This document shows positions 16,285 to 25,933 of a stretch of 64,000 nucleotides of DNA, piece by piece. The translations under genes were made by a program, and so were the position numbers. The notes beneath the pieces were generated by a model, which worked only from the letters and a program-made list of their open reading frames with translations, did no database searches and had not been told where the DNA came from. This stretch comes from Fen-1273 sp035516035 (GTDB taxonomy: Bacteria > Bacteroidota > Ignavibacteria > UBA10030 > UBA6906). The DNA is taken from positions 1 through 64,000 of the forward strand of contig DATJAS010000032.1 of assembly GCA_035516035.1 (NCBI GenBank). Direction: 5' to 3'. The stretch's first letter is position 1; each line of letters opens with the position of its first letter.

Positions 16285-19189
16285 CGAGCGCCTTCATCAC
16301 GGCGTCGTTCACCGCGGGCCTCACGTGCATGATCTTCTGGTTTGCGCGGGTCGGGTAGACGCGGTTTGTCAGGAAAATCACGGCGAGCTTCCTGGTCGGG
16401 TCCGCCCAGATGCACGTCCCGGTGAAACCGGTGTGGCCGAACGAGGCCTCCGAGAAATGCGATCCCGACGACGACCCGCGGGGGGACCTCATGTCCCACC
16501 CCAGCCAGCGCTCCTGCCCCGCTGTGCGCTTGCCGATGAACTCGTCGATCGTCTGCTCGGACAGATAGCGCCTGCCGGCGTACGTCCCCCGGTTGAACAG
16601 CATCTGCATGTAGACGGCGAGATCGCCCGCGGTGGAAAAGAGCCCGGCGTTGCCGGACACGCCGCCGAGGAAGGCGGCGTTCTCGTCGTGGACGGTTCCC
16701 TGGACGAGCGACCTGCGCCAGCTCGTGTCGATCTCCGTGGGGGCGCAGCGCGCGCGGAGCGATTCGGGAGGGTTGTACATCGTGTTGCGCATCCTGAGGG
16801 GGGTGAAAAACTCCCGGGCGGCGAATTCGTCGAGCGGCATCCCCGTGAGTTTTTCGACGATCTTCCCCAGCGTGATGAATCCCAGATCGCTGTACACCGT
16901 CGAGTCTCCCGGGTGCGCAACGAGCGCCGTGGCGGCGATCGTGTCCATCACCGAGGCCGGGCCGGGACATTCCAGCCAGAGGCGGCGAAACGGCGGGAAC
17001 CCCCCGCGATGGAGAAGGAGCTGCCGGATCGTGATCGCGGCCTTCTCTCCCGATTCGAAGGAGGGGATGTATTTCGCGACCGGGTCGTCCAGGCCGATGG
17101 CCCCCGTGTCGACGAGTTTCATCACCGCGGACGTGGTCGCGATGACCTTCGTGACCGATGCCAGGTCGAACATCGTCCCGTCGTCGATCGGCCGCGAGGA
17201 GGGGTCATACGTCTGCCGGCCGAACGACTTCTCCTCGACCAGGAGCCCGTCCTTCACCACGGCGATCTGCGCGCCCGGGAATGCCGAGTCGGCAATGGCC
17301 GCGCCGATGATGGCATCCACGCGCTGGAGGTCGGCCGCGTCGAACCCCGCCACGGCGGGATCATCGCGGTGGAGCTGCGTCTGCGGCAGATCCAGGCCGC
17401 TCCCGAACGGGAATTTGCCGGGTATCGCCACGGGGAGCCTGCCGTGCACCGGGATCTCCCCGAAGAGGGCTTCCGCCGCCGCCTCGCTCGAGGGTTCGTC
17501 GTCCCCGTACAAACACATGATCGCGGCCGCATCCGGGATGCTCCCTGCGACGTATGGATTCCCGAATACCATGACGGCAAGAGGCGTGCCGGAATCGGCC
17601 AGGCGGGCGGAGAACGCCCGCAGGTACTCGGGAAGCTCGATCTTTCCCGATGCGGTACGCACCTTCACGAAGAGACAGAGGAGCGTGAGGTCCGAAGCGC
17701 GGGAGCGGGCAAGGGCTTCCCCCAGCTCACGCGCATCGGTTTCGGGCGACACGCGGATGATGTCAGCCCCCGGGGCGCGTGAGCGGAGCAACTGCGCGAA
17801 ATACGTTCCGACCGGCTCGGTCGTGGCGGGGCTCCCTGGCCTGTCGACGTCCGTCCGGTCGTCGTCCACGTCTTCGGCAAGGACCGCCGCGATCCGCGGT
17901 GAACTCCCGGGAGCGACCGGGAGCAGTCCGTTCCTGTTCCGCAGGAGCGTCACCGCGTCCTGCGCGATCCCCCGTGCAAGGTGGCGGTGGGCGCGCGTCC
18001 CGATGCGCGACGCGATCTCATCGATGTCGACGTCCCTCCTCCTGTCCAGGCCGAGCTGGTGCTTGACGGCGAGGATCCGCCGGACTGACTGGTTCACCTG
18101 CCGCTCGCTGATCTCCCCCCGGCGGACAGCCGCCACGACCGCGTCGACCGCGATATCCGGATCGGGAGGCACGAGGAGCAGATCGGCCCCCGCGTGCACG
18201 GCGAGGACCGCCACGCTGTCGGGGGTGTAATCGCGCGTGAGCGCGCGCATCTCCAGGCCGTCCGTGACGACCAGGCCGCGGAACTTCAGCTCCCTGCGCA
18301 GGAGCGTCTCCACCATGGCCGCCGAGAGTGACGCGGGCACGCCGAGTGAATCCAGCACCGGGACCGCAAGGTGGCCGATCATGACGGACTGGACGCCCGC
18401 GTCGATTGCAGCGCGGAAGCTTGAGAGCTCGACCGTATCGAGCCGGGCGCGGGAGAGAGGAATCACCGGGAGGTCCAGGTGGGAGTCCGTCCCCGTGTCC
18501 CCGTGGCCGGGAAAGTGCTTCGCCGTGGCGAGACACCCGCCGTCGATCGTCCCCCGGACGAACGCTCCCACCATCGTCCGGACGAGCATGGGGTCGTCGC
18601 CGAACGAGCGGGTGTTGATCACGGGGTTGAGGGGGTTGTCGTTGATATCCGCAACGGGCGCGTAGTTCTGCTGTATGCCGATGGCGCGCGCTTCCAGCGC
18701 GACGGCCCGCCCCATCTGGTATGCGTACTCGGCGTTCCGCGTGGCGCCCAGCGCCATCGCCTCGGGAAACCTCGTGCCGCGCCGGACGCGCATCGCCGTC
18801 CCGCGCTCGAAGTCCGCCGCGACCAGGAGCGGGATGCGGGCGAGCCCCTGCAGGCGGTTCAGGAGGACGGCCTCGGCATAGACGTCCCCCTGGGCCATGA
18901 TGATGCCCCCCACTTTCCTCTCCTTCACCAGGTGCGCCAGCCGCTCGAAGATGTCGCTGTCCGTGCTGAAGTAGTAGCCGAAGGCCCGCACCATGATCAT
19001 CTGGGAGACCTTCTCCTCGAGCGTCATCGTGGCAAGGACGCTGTCGATCGCCGCGGTGGTGTTCCAGTCAGCGGAGGGGGCAAGCGCTGCTGCGCGCCGG
19101 ACGGGAGCGGGCGAAACGGCCGTGCCAGGCGGAGTGCATGAAAGTGCAACAAACGCCAGTGCGATCGCCGCCGTGCAGGATCTCTCCAC
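16271..19189 (-). CDS. GH3 beta-N-acetylglucosaminidase fused to a class C beta-lactamase-like serine hydrolase; lipoprotein
   Basis: 972 residues, with a lipobox AFVALSC (Cys18). Residues 40-400 are a GH3 domain of NagZ type: KHFPGHGDTGTDSH (224-237, the His/Asp dyad that acts as general acid in NagZ) and GLVVTDGLEMRA (nucleophile Asp310). A GH3 C-terminal-like sandwich follows. From about 620 onward is an AmpC/esterase-type domain with FDLASVTKVIAT (SxxK), VYSDLGF (YxN-like) and FGHTGFTGT near the end. The first half should release GlcNAc from muropeptides; the second may act as a DD-peptidase or esterase. This fusion is known in Bacteroidota. It overlaps the SpoIID start and is 2 bp after the kinase stop. 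Confidence 0.88.
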   Translation of the reverse strand: MERSCTAAIALAFVALSCTPPGTAVSPAPVRRAAALAPSADWNTTAAIDSVLATMTLEEKVSQMIMVRAFGYYFSTDSDIFERLAHLVKERKVGGIIMAQGDVYAEAVLLNRLQGLARIPLLVAADFERGTAMRVRRGTRFPEAMALGATRNAEYAYQMGRAVALEARAIGIQQNYAPVADINDNPLNPVINTRSFGDDPMLVRTMVGAFVRGTIDGGCLATAKHFPGHGDTGTDSHLDLPVIPLSRARLDTVELSSFRAAIDAGVQSVMIGHLAVPVLDSLGVPASLSAAMVETLLRRELKFRGLVVTDGLEMRALTRDYTPDSVAVLAVHAGADLLLVPPDPDIAVDAVVAAVRRGEISERQVNQSVRRILAVKHQLGLDRRRDVDIDEIASRIGTRAHRHLARGIAQDAVTLLRNRNGLLPVAPGSSPRIAAVLAEDVDDDRTDVDRPGSPATTEPVGTYFAQLLRSRAPGADIIRVSPETDARELGEALARSRASDLTLLCLFVKVRTASGKIELPEYLRAFSARLADSGTPLAVMVFGNPYVAGSIPDAAAIMCLYGDDEPSSEAAAEALFGEIPVHGRLPVAIPGKFPFGSGLDLPQTQLHRDDPAVAGFDAADLQRVDAIIGAAIADSAFPGAQIAVVKDGLLVEEKSFGRQTYDPSSRPIDDGTMFDLASVTKVIATTSAVMKLVDTGAIGLDDPVAKYIPSFESGEKAAITIRQLLLHRGGFPPFRRLWLECPGPASVMDTIAATALVAHPGDSTVYSDLGFITLGKIVEKLTGMPLDEFAAREFFTPLRMRNTMYNPPESLRARCAPTEIDTSWRRSLVQGTVHDENAAFLGGVSGNAGLFSTAGDLAVYMQMLFNRGTYAGRRYLSEQTIDEFIGKRTAGQERWLGWDMRSPRGSSSGSHFSEASFGHTGFTGTCIWADPTRKLAVIFLTNRVYPTRANQKIMHVRPAVNDAVMKALGAGE

Positions 19190-19191
19190 TG

Positions 19192-20130
19192 TCAGTCGCC
19201 CTCCAGGCCGGCGATGGCCAGCAGCACCGCCCCGTGCGCGGGGCCGTTGAGAGGAGCGCGGAAGTCCGCGCCCGGCGCCTGCTTCCTGACGGCGTCGGCA
19301 AGCAGCCTCGCATACACGGTGTCATGGTCGACGAGCCCGCCGATCATCACGACCCCTGTCCCGCCTTCGAGCCCGAGCCGGGCGATGGCGGCAACGATCT
19401 GTTCGGCGAGCCCGGCGGCCGCCCGGCCGAGTATCTCTGTCGCCACCCGATCCCCCGCCTCCGCCGCGTCGAGGACGGCCGGGGCGATCGACGGAATGTC
19501 AAACTTCTCCCTGTACACAGCGGCGATAATGCGATCGCGCGTGTCAAGCCCGAACCTGGAAGCGAGCGAGACTCTCAGGCGACCGGCTTCCCCCCTCCCT
19601 TCAATCTCGCGTGACACAGCCTTCAGCGCTTCCAGCCCTATGAAATAGCCGCTTCCTTCATCGCCGAGCACGCGGCCCCAGCCGCCGATGGAAATGGCCT
19701 CGCCGCGCGCCGATTTCCCCATGATGACAGACCCCGTTCCCGCGACCGCCACGACCCCGGGCCCGCCGTTGAACGCCCCTTCGAGCGCGACGCGCCCGTC
19801 GGTTTCTATGGCGAGGGGCACACGGGGATGCCCCATCTCCCGGAGACGGGCGTGGATCGCCGCGATCAGCACCTGCCTGTCCCGCGGCGCTCCCATGCCT
19901 GCGAGGCCGAGCACTCCCCTGGCGATCGATCCGACGGGACGTCCCGCCCCGGCGGCAAGTCCTGCCACCAGCTCGGCGAGGTTACGCGCGGCATTGTCCA
20001 TCCCGATCACGAACTGGTTGGAGCCTTCGCCGCGCAGCTGCGCGACGACGTTTCCCGACCGATCGGCAAGCAACCCCGTAGTTTTCGTGCCGCCGCCGTC
20101 CGCGCCGAGAACGAGGATGTCCTGTGCCAC
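19192..20130 (-). CDS. BadF/BadG-type N-acetylglucosamine (or MurNAc) kinase
   Basis: 312 residues, cytoplasmic. ATPase motifs of the ASKHA fold are clear: LGADGGGTKTTGLLAD (phosphate 1), GVLGLAGMGAP, VAGTGSVIMGKSA (phosphate 2) and WGRVLGDEGSGYFIGL. Relatives phosphorylate GlcNAc at O6, and MurK of related bacteria phosphorylates both GlcNAc and MurNAc, so either sugar is possible. It sits between the GH3 enzyme that would liberate GlcNAc and the secreted amidase, with gaps of only 2-3 bp. Its product would be a substrate for the NagB/PIG-L fusion at 23554-25914. Confidence 0.87.
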   Translation of the reverse strand: MAQDILVLGADGGGTKTTGLLADRSGNVVAQLRGEGSNQFVIGMDNAARNLAELVAGLAAGAGRPVGSIARGVLGLAGMGAPRDRQVLIAAIHARLREMGHPRVPLAIETDGRVALEGAFNGGPGVVAVAGTGSVIMGKSARGEAISIGGWGRVLGDEGSGYFIGLEALKAVSREIEGRGEAGRLRVSLASRFGLDTRDRIIAAVYREKFDIPSIAPAVLDAAEAGDRVATEILGRAAAGLAEQIVAAIARLGLEGGTGVVMIGGLVDHDTVYARLLADAVRKQAPGADFRAPLNGPAHGAVLLAIAGLEGD

Positions 20131-20133
20131 GAT

Positions 20134-22641
20134 CTACCGGAGGAGTGTGAGTTTTGTCGTGCCCGCGAACAGCACCGCGCCGCCCGGACCGAACGCCGCC
20201 ATGCGGGCAAAATAGACGCCGCTCGCGCAGCCTGACGGAGCCCAGCGGGCCGTGTGCGCGCCCGCCGGGAGCACTGCGTTAACAAGACGCTCCACTTCCC
20301 TCCCGAGCATATCATAGACAACGAGCGACACGCGCGCCTGAACGGGGAGGAGATACCCGATCACCGTGGAAGGATTGAACGGGTTGGGATAGTTTTGCCC
20401 GAGCGCAAATCGCGCAGGGACGCTCCCTCCCTGCGGGCCGACCGAGACGATAACAGCCCTGGCGATCCGGAGCTGGTCGATCCCGATGCGCCCCGATGTC
20501 GCGCTCACTCCAGGGAGATAGCGGAGCTGGAACGCGTCGAACTCTATCTGTCCGCCCAGCGAAGGCCCTCCCAGCCAGGTGCCGACCGTATCCGTCGCGA
20601 GGCTCCATTCAAGCAGCCGCCAGCCGACCCACGTGAGAGGGTACCACCGGCTGACCTTGTGATTCTGCGGCCTCCCCCCGGGATAGACATCCACGCTGTC
20701 CACGACGCCGAACCGGAACTGCCCGTTGTCGCCGTCGCTGTAGACGTACGCCTCGAGCACCGACCCGAGCTTCGGCCAGAGAAGCGAACGCTGGGGCGCC
20801 AGCGTGTCAAGCTGGGTCCGCAGGAGCCAGGACGACGCGCTTGTGTCCCACGCGAACGACAGCGCGGCGGCCCCCGGATCGCTCTGGAGAGCGGGGTAGA
20901 CGGGACTCGTCACGACGGCGAGCGAGCCGGAATCAACACCCGTCGTGTACGCGCTTGCGAGCGGCTGCCTCCACTGGAGCGGTCCAGTATCGAACGAGTC
21001 GATAGTGGCAATGGCATACGTCGAGTTCTGCACGTTGAAGCTCCAGGTGATCGGAGCCGAGTTCGGGATTGTGTTCCCGCTCGAGTCCTTTGCGCCGCTG
21101 ATGCTGACGGCGTACATCGCACCCGGCTGGAGGCCGGCGCTCACGAAGATATTCACTCCTCCCTTTCCGCAGCCGACGCTGTAGAGGAGCGTCCGCGCGA
21201 GCGACGGAAGGCCGCCCACCTGTCCGATCCTGAAGTTGGCCGTGGTCACGGACGAAGGATCGAGCGGCTCGTCAAACGTGATGTTCACCGTGTGCCCCGG
21301 AGTCGCCACGGTCATCGCGGAATCAGGGAAGCGGGAAACGACCCGTGGAGGATAAAGCCGGACCTGCCTGGTGCGAAACCGGAGCACGAAGGGGTTACCC
21401 GGGGTGCCGCTCCCCGTCCCGTCAATCGGCTCTCCGGACTGGCTCCGCGCGCCTGTGTCGACTTTGACTGTGAAACTCGTGAGGAAGGGAAAATGGCTCT
21501 GCGGCGCGAACGTGAGCACCGTGTTGTTCGGGTCCCATCCCAGCAAGCCCGCCACAGCGGGAACGATCGAAAACGCCGCGCGGACGGAGGCGGTATCCAT
21601 CGGAGCCGAGAAGCTCAGTGCAAGGGGGGCAACCGGGCTGGCAGCCGTGTCGCCGTTTGACGGCGACGAGGCAAGCACGGTCGGATATCCGGTCGACGCG
21701 AGCCCCCGGTCGGCGAACACCGTCTGCCCCGCCCCGACGACGACCTGCACCGAATCCGTCCTGTAGGAGGGTGTTTCAAACCGGAGCGTGTACGTGCCGG
21801 CGGAGAGGCTGTCGAACATGAAGAACCCGTTGTGGAACCCGTCGCCGGCATAGACCCTGTTTATTGGCAGGAGCCGCACGCGCGTATAATTGAGCGGTGC
21901 ACCCGTCGCCACGTCAGTCTGGATTCCCGCGATAATTCCCCGGGGATCGGCCGGCACGCCGAAATACTGCATGAAGGCGTTCCGGATCGCGTAGGCCTCC
22001 ATCTTGTGATAGTCGTTGTTCAGCAGACGGCGGCACTCGGGGAGGTAGTCGTGGAACGACCCTTCCGAGAGCTCGCCGGGCATCAGGAGCCCGCTGAGCA
22101 CGCCAAGAAAGAACCCTTCGAACTGGTAGTCCAGCGCCGTATAGGATGCCGTCGTGCGGAGAAAAGCGCGGATTGCCGGGCTGAGTATCCCGGAGAGCGC
22201 CGCCGCCGAGGGCGACGCCGCCTGTTTCGACGCCGTGTCCTCCCTCATGAGGACGAGCGTGTAATTGGTCTTCCCGTCAAACGCGTTGCTGTGGATCGAG
22301 TGAAACCAGTTCGCGTTGTTGGCGTTGGCGATCTCCACGCGCGCGGCGAGGCTCGGCTCGTCGTCCCCCCCGGGGTAGACAGTGTCATTGGACGTGCGGG
22401 TGAGGATCACGGTCGCTCCCTGCTGCCAGAGAAGCTGCCGCAGGAGGAGCGCCTTTTCAAAGTTGCTCTCCGATTCCCAGAAATTGACGCCGGGGTCAGG
22501 GACGACGTTCCGGTCGTCGCTGTTATACCCGCCGTGCCCGGGATCGATGCAGAACGTGAGCCCGCTCAGATCCGTCCGCTGCGCCCGGAGGGGAATTGAG
22601 GCCAGGAGGGCCGCGCACAGGAGCAGCGCGACGCGTCTCAT
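20134..22641 (-). CDS. Secreted N-acetylmuramoyl-L-alanine amidase with Ig-like domains and T9SS sorting domain
   Basis: 835 residues with a signal peptide (1-20). The amidase_3 domain (about 25-245) has FCIDPGHGGYNSDD, FWESESNFEKALLL, WFHSIHSNAFDG and PGELSEGSFHDYLPE, giving the two His and two Glu zinc/catalytic residues. A carboxypeptidase-like beta domain (VATGAPLNYTRVRLLP) and two Big_5-type domains follow (for example APLALSFSAPMDTASV). A jelly-roll segment then precedes the T9SS domain YPNPFNPSTVIGY, ending TTKLTLLR. Export by T9SS suggests that it attacks peptidoglycan outside the cell, not only the cell's own wall. Its ATG overlaps the PD40 gene's TGA (ATGA). Confidence 0.88.
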   Translation of the reverse strand: MRRVALLLCAALLASIPLRAQRTDLSGLTFCIDPGHGGYNSDDRNVVPDPGVNFWESESNFEKALLLRQLLWQQGATVILTRTSNDTVYPGGDDEPSLAARVEIANANNANWFHSIHSNAFDGKTNYTLVLMREDTASKQAASPSAAALSGILSPAIRAFLRTTASYTALDYQFEGFFLGVLSGLLMPGELSEGSFHDYLPECRRLLNNDYHKMEAYAIRNAFMQYFGVPADPRGIIAGIQTDVATGAPLNYTRVRLLPINRVYAGDGFHNGFFMFDSLSAGTYTLRFETPSYRTDSVQVVVGAGQTVFADRGLASTGYPTVLASSPSNGDTAASPVAPLALSFSAPMDTASVRAAFSIVPAVAGLLGWDPNNTVLTFAPQSHFPFLTSFTVKVDTGARSQSGEPIDGTGSGTPGNPFVLRFRTRQVRLYPPRVVSRFPDSAMTVATPGHTVNITFDEPLDPSSVTTANFRIGQVGGLPSLARTLLYSVGCGKGGVNIFVSAGLQPGAMYAVSISGAKDSSGNTIPNSAPITWSFNVQNSTYAIATIDSFDTGPLQWRQPLASAYTTGVDSGSLAVVTSPVYPALQSDPGAAALSFAWDTSASSWLLRTQLDTLAPQRSLLWPKLGSVLEAYVYSDGDNGQFRFGVVDSVDVYPGGRPQNHKVSRWYPLTWVGWRLLEWSLATDTVGTWLGGPSLGGQIEFDAFQLRYLPGVSATSGRIGIDQLRIARAVIVSVGPQGGSVPARFALGQNYPNPFNPSTVIGYLLPVQARVSLVVYDMLGREVERLVNAVLPAGAHTARWAPSGCASGVYFARMAAFGPGGAVLFAGTTKLTLLR

Positions 22642-23564
22642 CGGGATCCCCCGGCATACGTGATCAGGAGTATCCAGCCGCCCGGCGTGGAACAGACGAT
22701 CCGGTCATCGACCGGTGAGCAGCGGGGGTAGAGGGCAACGAGCCCCGTGTCCGCCGTCAGAGTTCCTTCCCTCCTCCCGTCGGGCGACACGAAGCCAACG
22801 GAGGACGAAATGATCCTGTGGCCGTCGTCCGTGTCGGCCATGTAGACGATCCATTTCCCGTCACGAGTCCAGTCGGGGGCGTCGCGCCGCCCGATCAGGA
22901 CCGGCTGCGAACCGTCGGGCCGGGCAACGAACGTCCCTTTCCCGGTTTCATACGCCACGAGTTTCGTCCCGTCCGGGGAAAGAGAGGGCCACACGTAGCT
23001 CCCCCCCTTGAACGGATCCAGCAGCGATTTAACGCCGTCGCGCAGGACGGCAATTTTCGTGTCTTCGACGCCGAGGACGCTGACAGTGCCAGCAGGCTCG
23101 ACGGCGGCAGGCGCCGACAGCAGCCTGTCCCCGACCGACACGACCGGCTCCGACTGTACGAAGGCCGGAAGCGATACCGATCTTCCCGATGCGAGAACGC
23201 TCGGGGAGCCCCCGGGGAGGTCCCTGACGACCACCTCCTGCAGCCGTTCCCCGGGGAGTACGCCGGGAAGCGTCCTCCGCCATGAGATGCGCGCCCCGTC
23301 TCCCGAGAGGACGAACCCGTACCCCGATCCACGGTCCGAGGTGATCTGCGTGACTCTGCCCCCGCCTGCAGGGGCCGCCCAGATGCCGTTGAAATCCGAG
23401 GCGGTGAAGTACACCGTCTTCCCGTCAGGCGACCATGAGGGATGCGCCCAGGTGCGGTCGTGCCCCACCTGCAGCGTATCCACGCGTACCGCGCGGAGCT
23501 GCGCTGAGGCGAGGAGAGGGAGAAGGAGCAGCGCTGCGAGCGTGAGATTGATTCTACCCCACAT
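22638..23564 (-). CDS. Secreted PD40/TolB-like beta-propeller protein
   Basis: 308 residues: a signal peptide (LTLAALLLLPLLASAQ) and then WD40-like PD40 repeats, AHPSWSPDGKTVYFTASD, GYGFVLSGDGARISW, VWPSLSPDGTKLVAYETG and PDWTRDGKWIVYMADTDDG. Such propellers bind protein partners or glycans. No catalytic residues stand out. The start overlaps the NagB/PIG-L stop by 11 bp and the end overlaps the amidase start by 4 bp, so it belongs to the same transcription unit. Its function in cell-wall salvage, if any, is unknown. Confidence 0.75.
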   Translation of the reverse strand: MWGRINLTLAALLLLPLLASAQLRAVRVDTLQVGHDRTWAHPSWSPDGKTVYFTASDFNGIWAAPAGGGRVTQITSDRGSGYGFVLSGDGARISWRRTLPGVLPGERLQEVVVRDLPGGSPSVLASGRSVSLPAFVQSEPVVSVGDRLLSAPAAVEPAGTVSVLGVEDTKIAVLRDGVKSLLDPFKGGSYVWPSLSPDGTKLVAYETGKGTFVARPDGSQPVLIGRRDAPDWTRDGKWIVYMADTDDGHRIISSSVGFVSPDGRREGTLTADTGLVALYPRCSPVDDRIVCSTPGGWILLITYAGGSR

Positions 23565-25914
23565 CTTCAGTCACCTTCTTCAGCTCGCGGACCATGTCGT
23601 AGAATTCCCCGAGGGCCATTTCGCGGAGGAAGATCATCCCGCGCGCGGCGCGGAGCCGCGGGTGGCTGTTCTTCAGGAAGAAGTCCTTCCCCAGGATCGT
23701 CTTCATCATGCCGTACTGGCCGACCTGGATCTTCTGGGCGAGCTCCGAGAACGGACCGTCGTGCTCGTAGCTCGGGAAGGAGGCAGCGCTCTGCGAGCCG
23801 AAACAGTTCATGAACGCCGTGTGGAGCATCGTGATCGAGTTGATCGAGACGGGGACGAACAGGTTGGCTTCCGCGGGACGGTAACGGTACCAGACGTTCC
23901 GGTAGCCCCAGACGCGAAGGGTCGAGTCCCCGCTCTCCTTCTCGTACAGGCGGAGGGCCTCCGCAACCGCCTGGAGTGCCTTGTAGTGCGTATCCGGCCC
24001 ACTCCCTTCAGGGTCGAAGGCAACGGAGACCACGTTCGGCCTGACCTTCCTGATCAGCTCGAAGATCGGGACCACGTCGCGGTTCACCTCGGGCTCGGGG
24101 GAGAAGATGTCGCCCGTATAGAAGCCGAGACGCAGGGGATGGATTGCGTACGACTCGATGCCGAAGTAGGCCCAGAGAAGCTCGACCTCCCACTCCCGCG
24201 TCATCCCCTTCAGGAGCTGCACCTGCTGCGGGTCCTTGGCCCCGCTGTATTGCGAGCGGCAGTAGGCTATCAGCTCCTGCACGCGGTTGCGCAGCGTGTG
24301 GAGATCGTGCGTCTGGTAGAACCCGACCAGGTTCCTGAGCAGCCGGCGGGCTTCCGCCTCGTCCTTCATTTCCTGGCTGTTCGCCGCCGCGCCGTCAAGG
24401 TAGAGGTAGACGTCCTCCATCCGCGCGGCGTTCTCGTGCGTGTCGAACGCCCCCTGCGCCAGGAGCGCGAAGAGCGTCCCCGTCTCCAGGTGCTGTTCCA
24501 GCTTCACGAGGATCGAGAGAAAATACGGGTTGGAAACGGAGGTGAACCCGGACGTGAGGTTCGCGAAAAAGTGCTTGTTGCTCGGATCGCGCACCAGGTG
24601 ATAGATGTGCGCGAGGTATCCCAGCATGATGTCGTCGTGGTGGGGCTCCGTGTGGAGGAACGTCGTATCCGAAACGTGCGCCAGCCCTTTGTCGATCTTG
24701 GCGGCGATCCGGTTCCGGGCCTCCGCGGCCAGCTCGACGGGTTTCTTCCCGCTCTTGCGGAGCAATTCGCGGCCGAACCGGTCCTGCTCGAAATCCTCCT
24801 TCGTGAGCTGCACGTACTGTTTCTCACGGGCAAGCGCCAGCGCGGTGACGACGTCCTCCGTACGATCGGCGGTGAGATCCTTCTCCCTGCAGAAGTCTTC
24901 GAACCGGCGCTCCGTGAGGAGGCTGGCGGCTCCGCGCGTGAGGTAAAACCGCGCGTTGGGAAGATCCTGCAGGACGGAGGCGGGATACTGCGGCCCTTTC
25001 TCGTTTTCCACGGCGAGCCTGACGATCGCAGCCTTGGCATCGCCGGCGGCGATGATGATCGCTGTGGCCGTCGGGTTGTACGTGATCGTCGCGAGCCCGA
25101 TCGTGATCACGAGGCGGGTGCGGGAGATCTCGATCCCCCCGAGGTCGGTCGCCGCGGCCGCCTGCGTCTCGTAGTTCGTCCCGGTGAGCCGGGTCACCGA
25201 GTAGACACTCGATCCCCGGACGTTGAAGGCGATATGCCCGTCGGGACCGATTCCCCCGAGGAAGAATCCGATCCCCCCCATGGCGCGGATCTTCGTCTCG
25301 TACTCCATGCAGAACTCGTCCACGCGGTTGATGACTTCTTTCTGCAGGAGCTCGAGATCGGAGCGGCACTGGCGGACGCGGAGCGCGAGATCGACGACGC
25401 TGTTGGGAAACACCTCCTCCATCGTCCGCCCCGGGGGGAGCCCGAGGGCGGTCGCATCAATGAGCAGCGCCTTCGAAGGGGTCAGGCCGAATCCCCGGAT
25501 GTAGAATTCGTTGACGTACCAGTGGAAGCTGTTATGCTGCGCGGCGTTGATGGGGTAGAACTCGTCGATCTGGACGAAGGAGAGCGAGCGCATGTCCGGC
25601 GGCTTCGACCCGTCGATCCCCGCCTCCTCGAGGAGCGACTGGATCTCCCGGGTCTCCCACCGCTCCAGGATGCGCGTCACCCACTTGATGAAGTGCTCGG
25701 GCGTCTTCCCGGTCGGGAGCGAGATCACGCCCCCGGGGTTTTTGATCACCCATTCGATGAACCGGAGGGCAGTCAGCTTCCCCAGCATCGGGAAGTTCGG
25801 GACCTCCACGATCGGTATCTTTTCCGTGGGGGCGTACATCGCTTTGCGGCCGCTCTTCTCCAGGTCAATCTCTTCAATGCGCGAGGTCCCGTCGTACTGT
25901 CTGAGGTCCGTCAT
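23554..25914 (-). CDS. Glucosamine-6-phosphate deaminase-like (NagB) / PIG-L deacetylase fusion
   Basis: 786 residues, cytoplasmic. N-terminal NagB-like domain (about 30-360): GVISLPTGKTPEHF, FVQIDEFYPIN (general base Asp) and GGIGPDGHIAFNVRGSS at about 225-240 (Asp and His of the ring-opening triad). In E. coli NagB the motif is GHIAFNEP, so the Glu148 position is Val here. C-terminal PIG-L/LmbE domain (from about 415): LHTEPHHDDIMLGYL is the zinc-binding (A/P)HxDD motif. Together the two halves could deacetylate GlcNAc-6-P and then deaminate GlcN-6-P, replacing separate nagA and nagB genes. Such fusions occur in Bacteroidota. The PIG-L substrate is inferred. Confidence 0.85.
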   Translation of the reverse strand: MTDLRQYDGTSRIEEIDLEKSGRKAMYAPTEKIPIVEVPNFPMLGKLTALRFIEWVIKNPGGVISLPTGKTPEHFIKWVTRILERWETREIQSLLEEAGIDGSKPPDMRSLSFVQIDEFYPINAAQHNSFHWYVNEFYIRGFGLTPSKALLIDATALGLPPGRTMEEVFPNSVVDLALRVRQCRSDLELLQKEVINRVDEFCMEYETKIRAMGGIGFFLGGIGPDGHIAFNVRGSSVYSVTRLTGTNYETQAAAATDLGGIEISRTRLVITIGLATITYNPTATAIIIAAGDAKAAIVRLAVENEKGPQYPASVLQDLPNARFYLTRGAASLLTERRFEDFCREKDLTADRTEDVVTALALAREKQYVQLTKEDFEQDRFGRELLRKSGKKPVELAAEARNRIAAKIDKGLAHVSDTTFLHTEPHHDDIMLGYLAHIYHLVRDPSNKHFFANLTSGFTSVSNPYFLSILVKLEQHLETGTLFALLAQGAFDTHENAARMEDVYLYLDGAAANSQEMKDEAEARRLLRNLVGFYQTHDLHTLRNRVQELIAYCRSQYSGAKDPQQVQLLKGMTREWEVELLWAYFGIESYAIHPLRLGFYTGDIFSPEPEVNRDVVPIFELIRKVRPNVVSVAFDPEGSGPDTHYKALQAVAEALRLYEKESGDSTLRVWGYRNVWYRYRPAEANLFVPVSINSITMLHTAFMNCFGSQSAASFPSYEHDGPFSELAQKIQVGQYGMMKTILGKDFFLKNSHPRLRAARGMIFLREMALGEFYDMVRELKKVTEDVG

Positions 25915-25933
25915 ACGAGTGTCGTTCTGCTCC

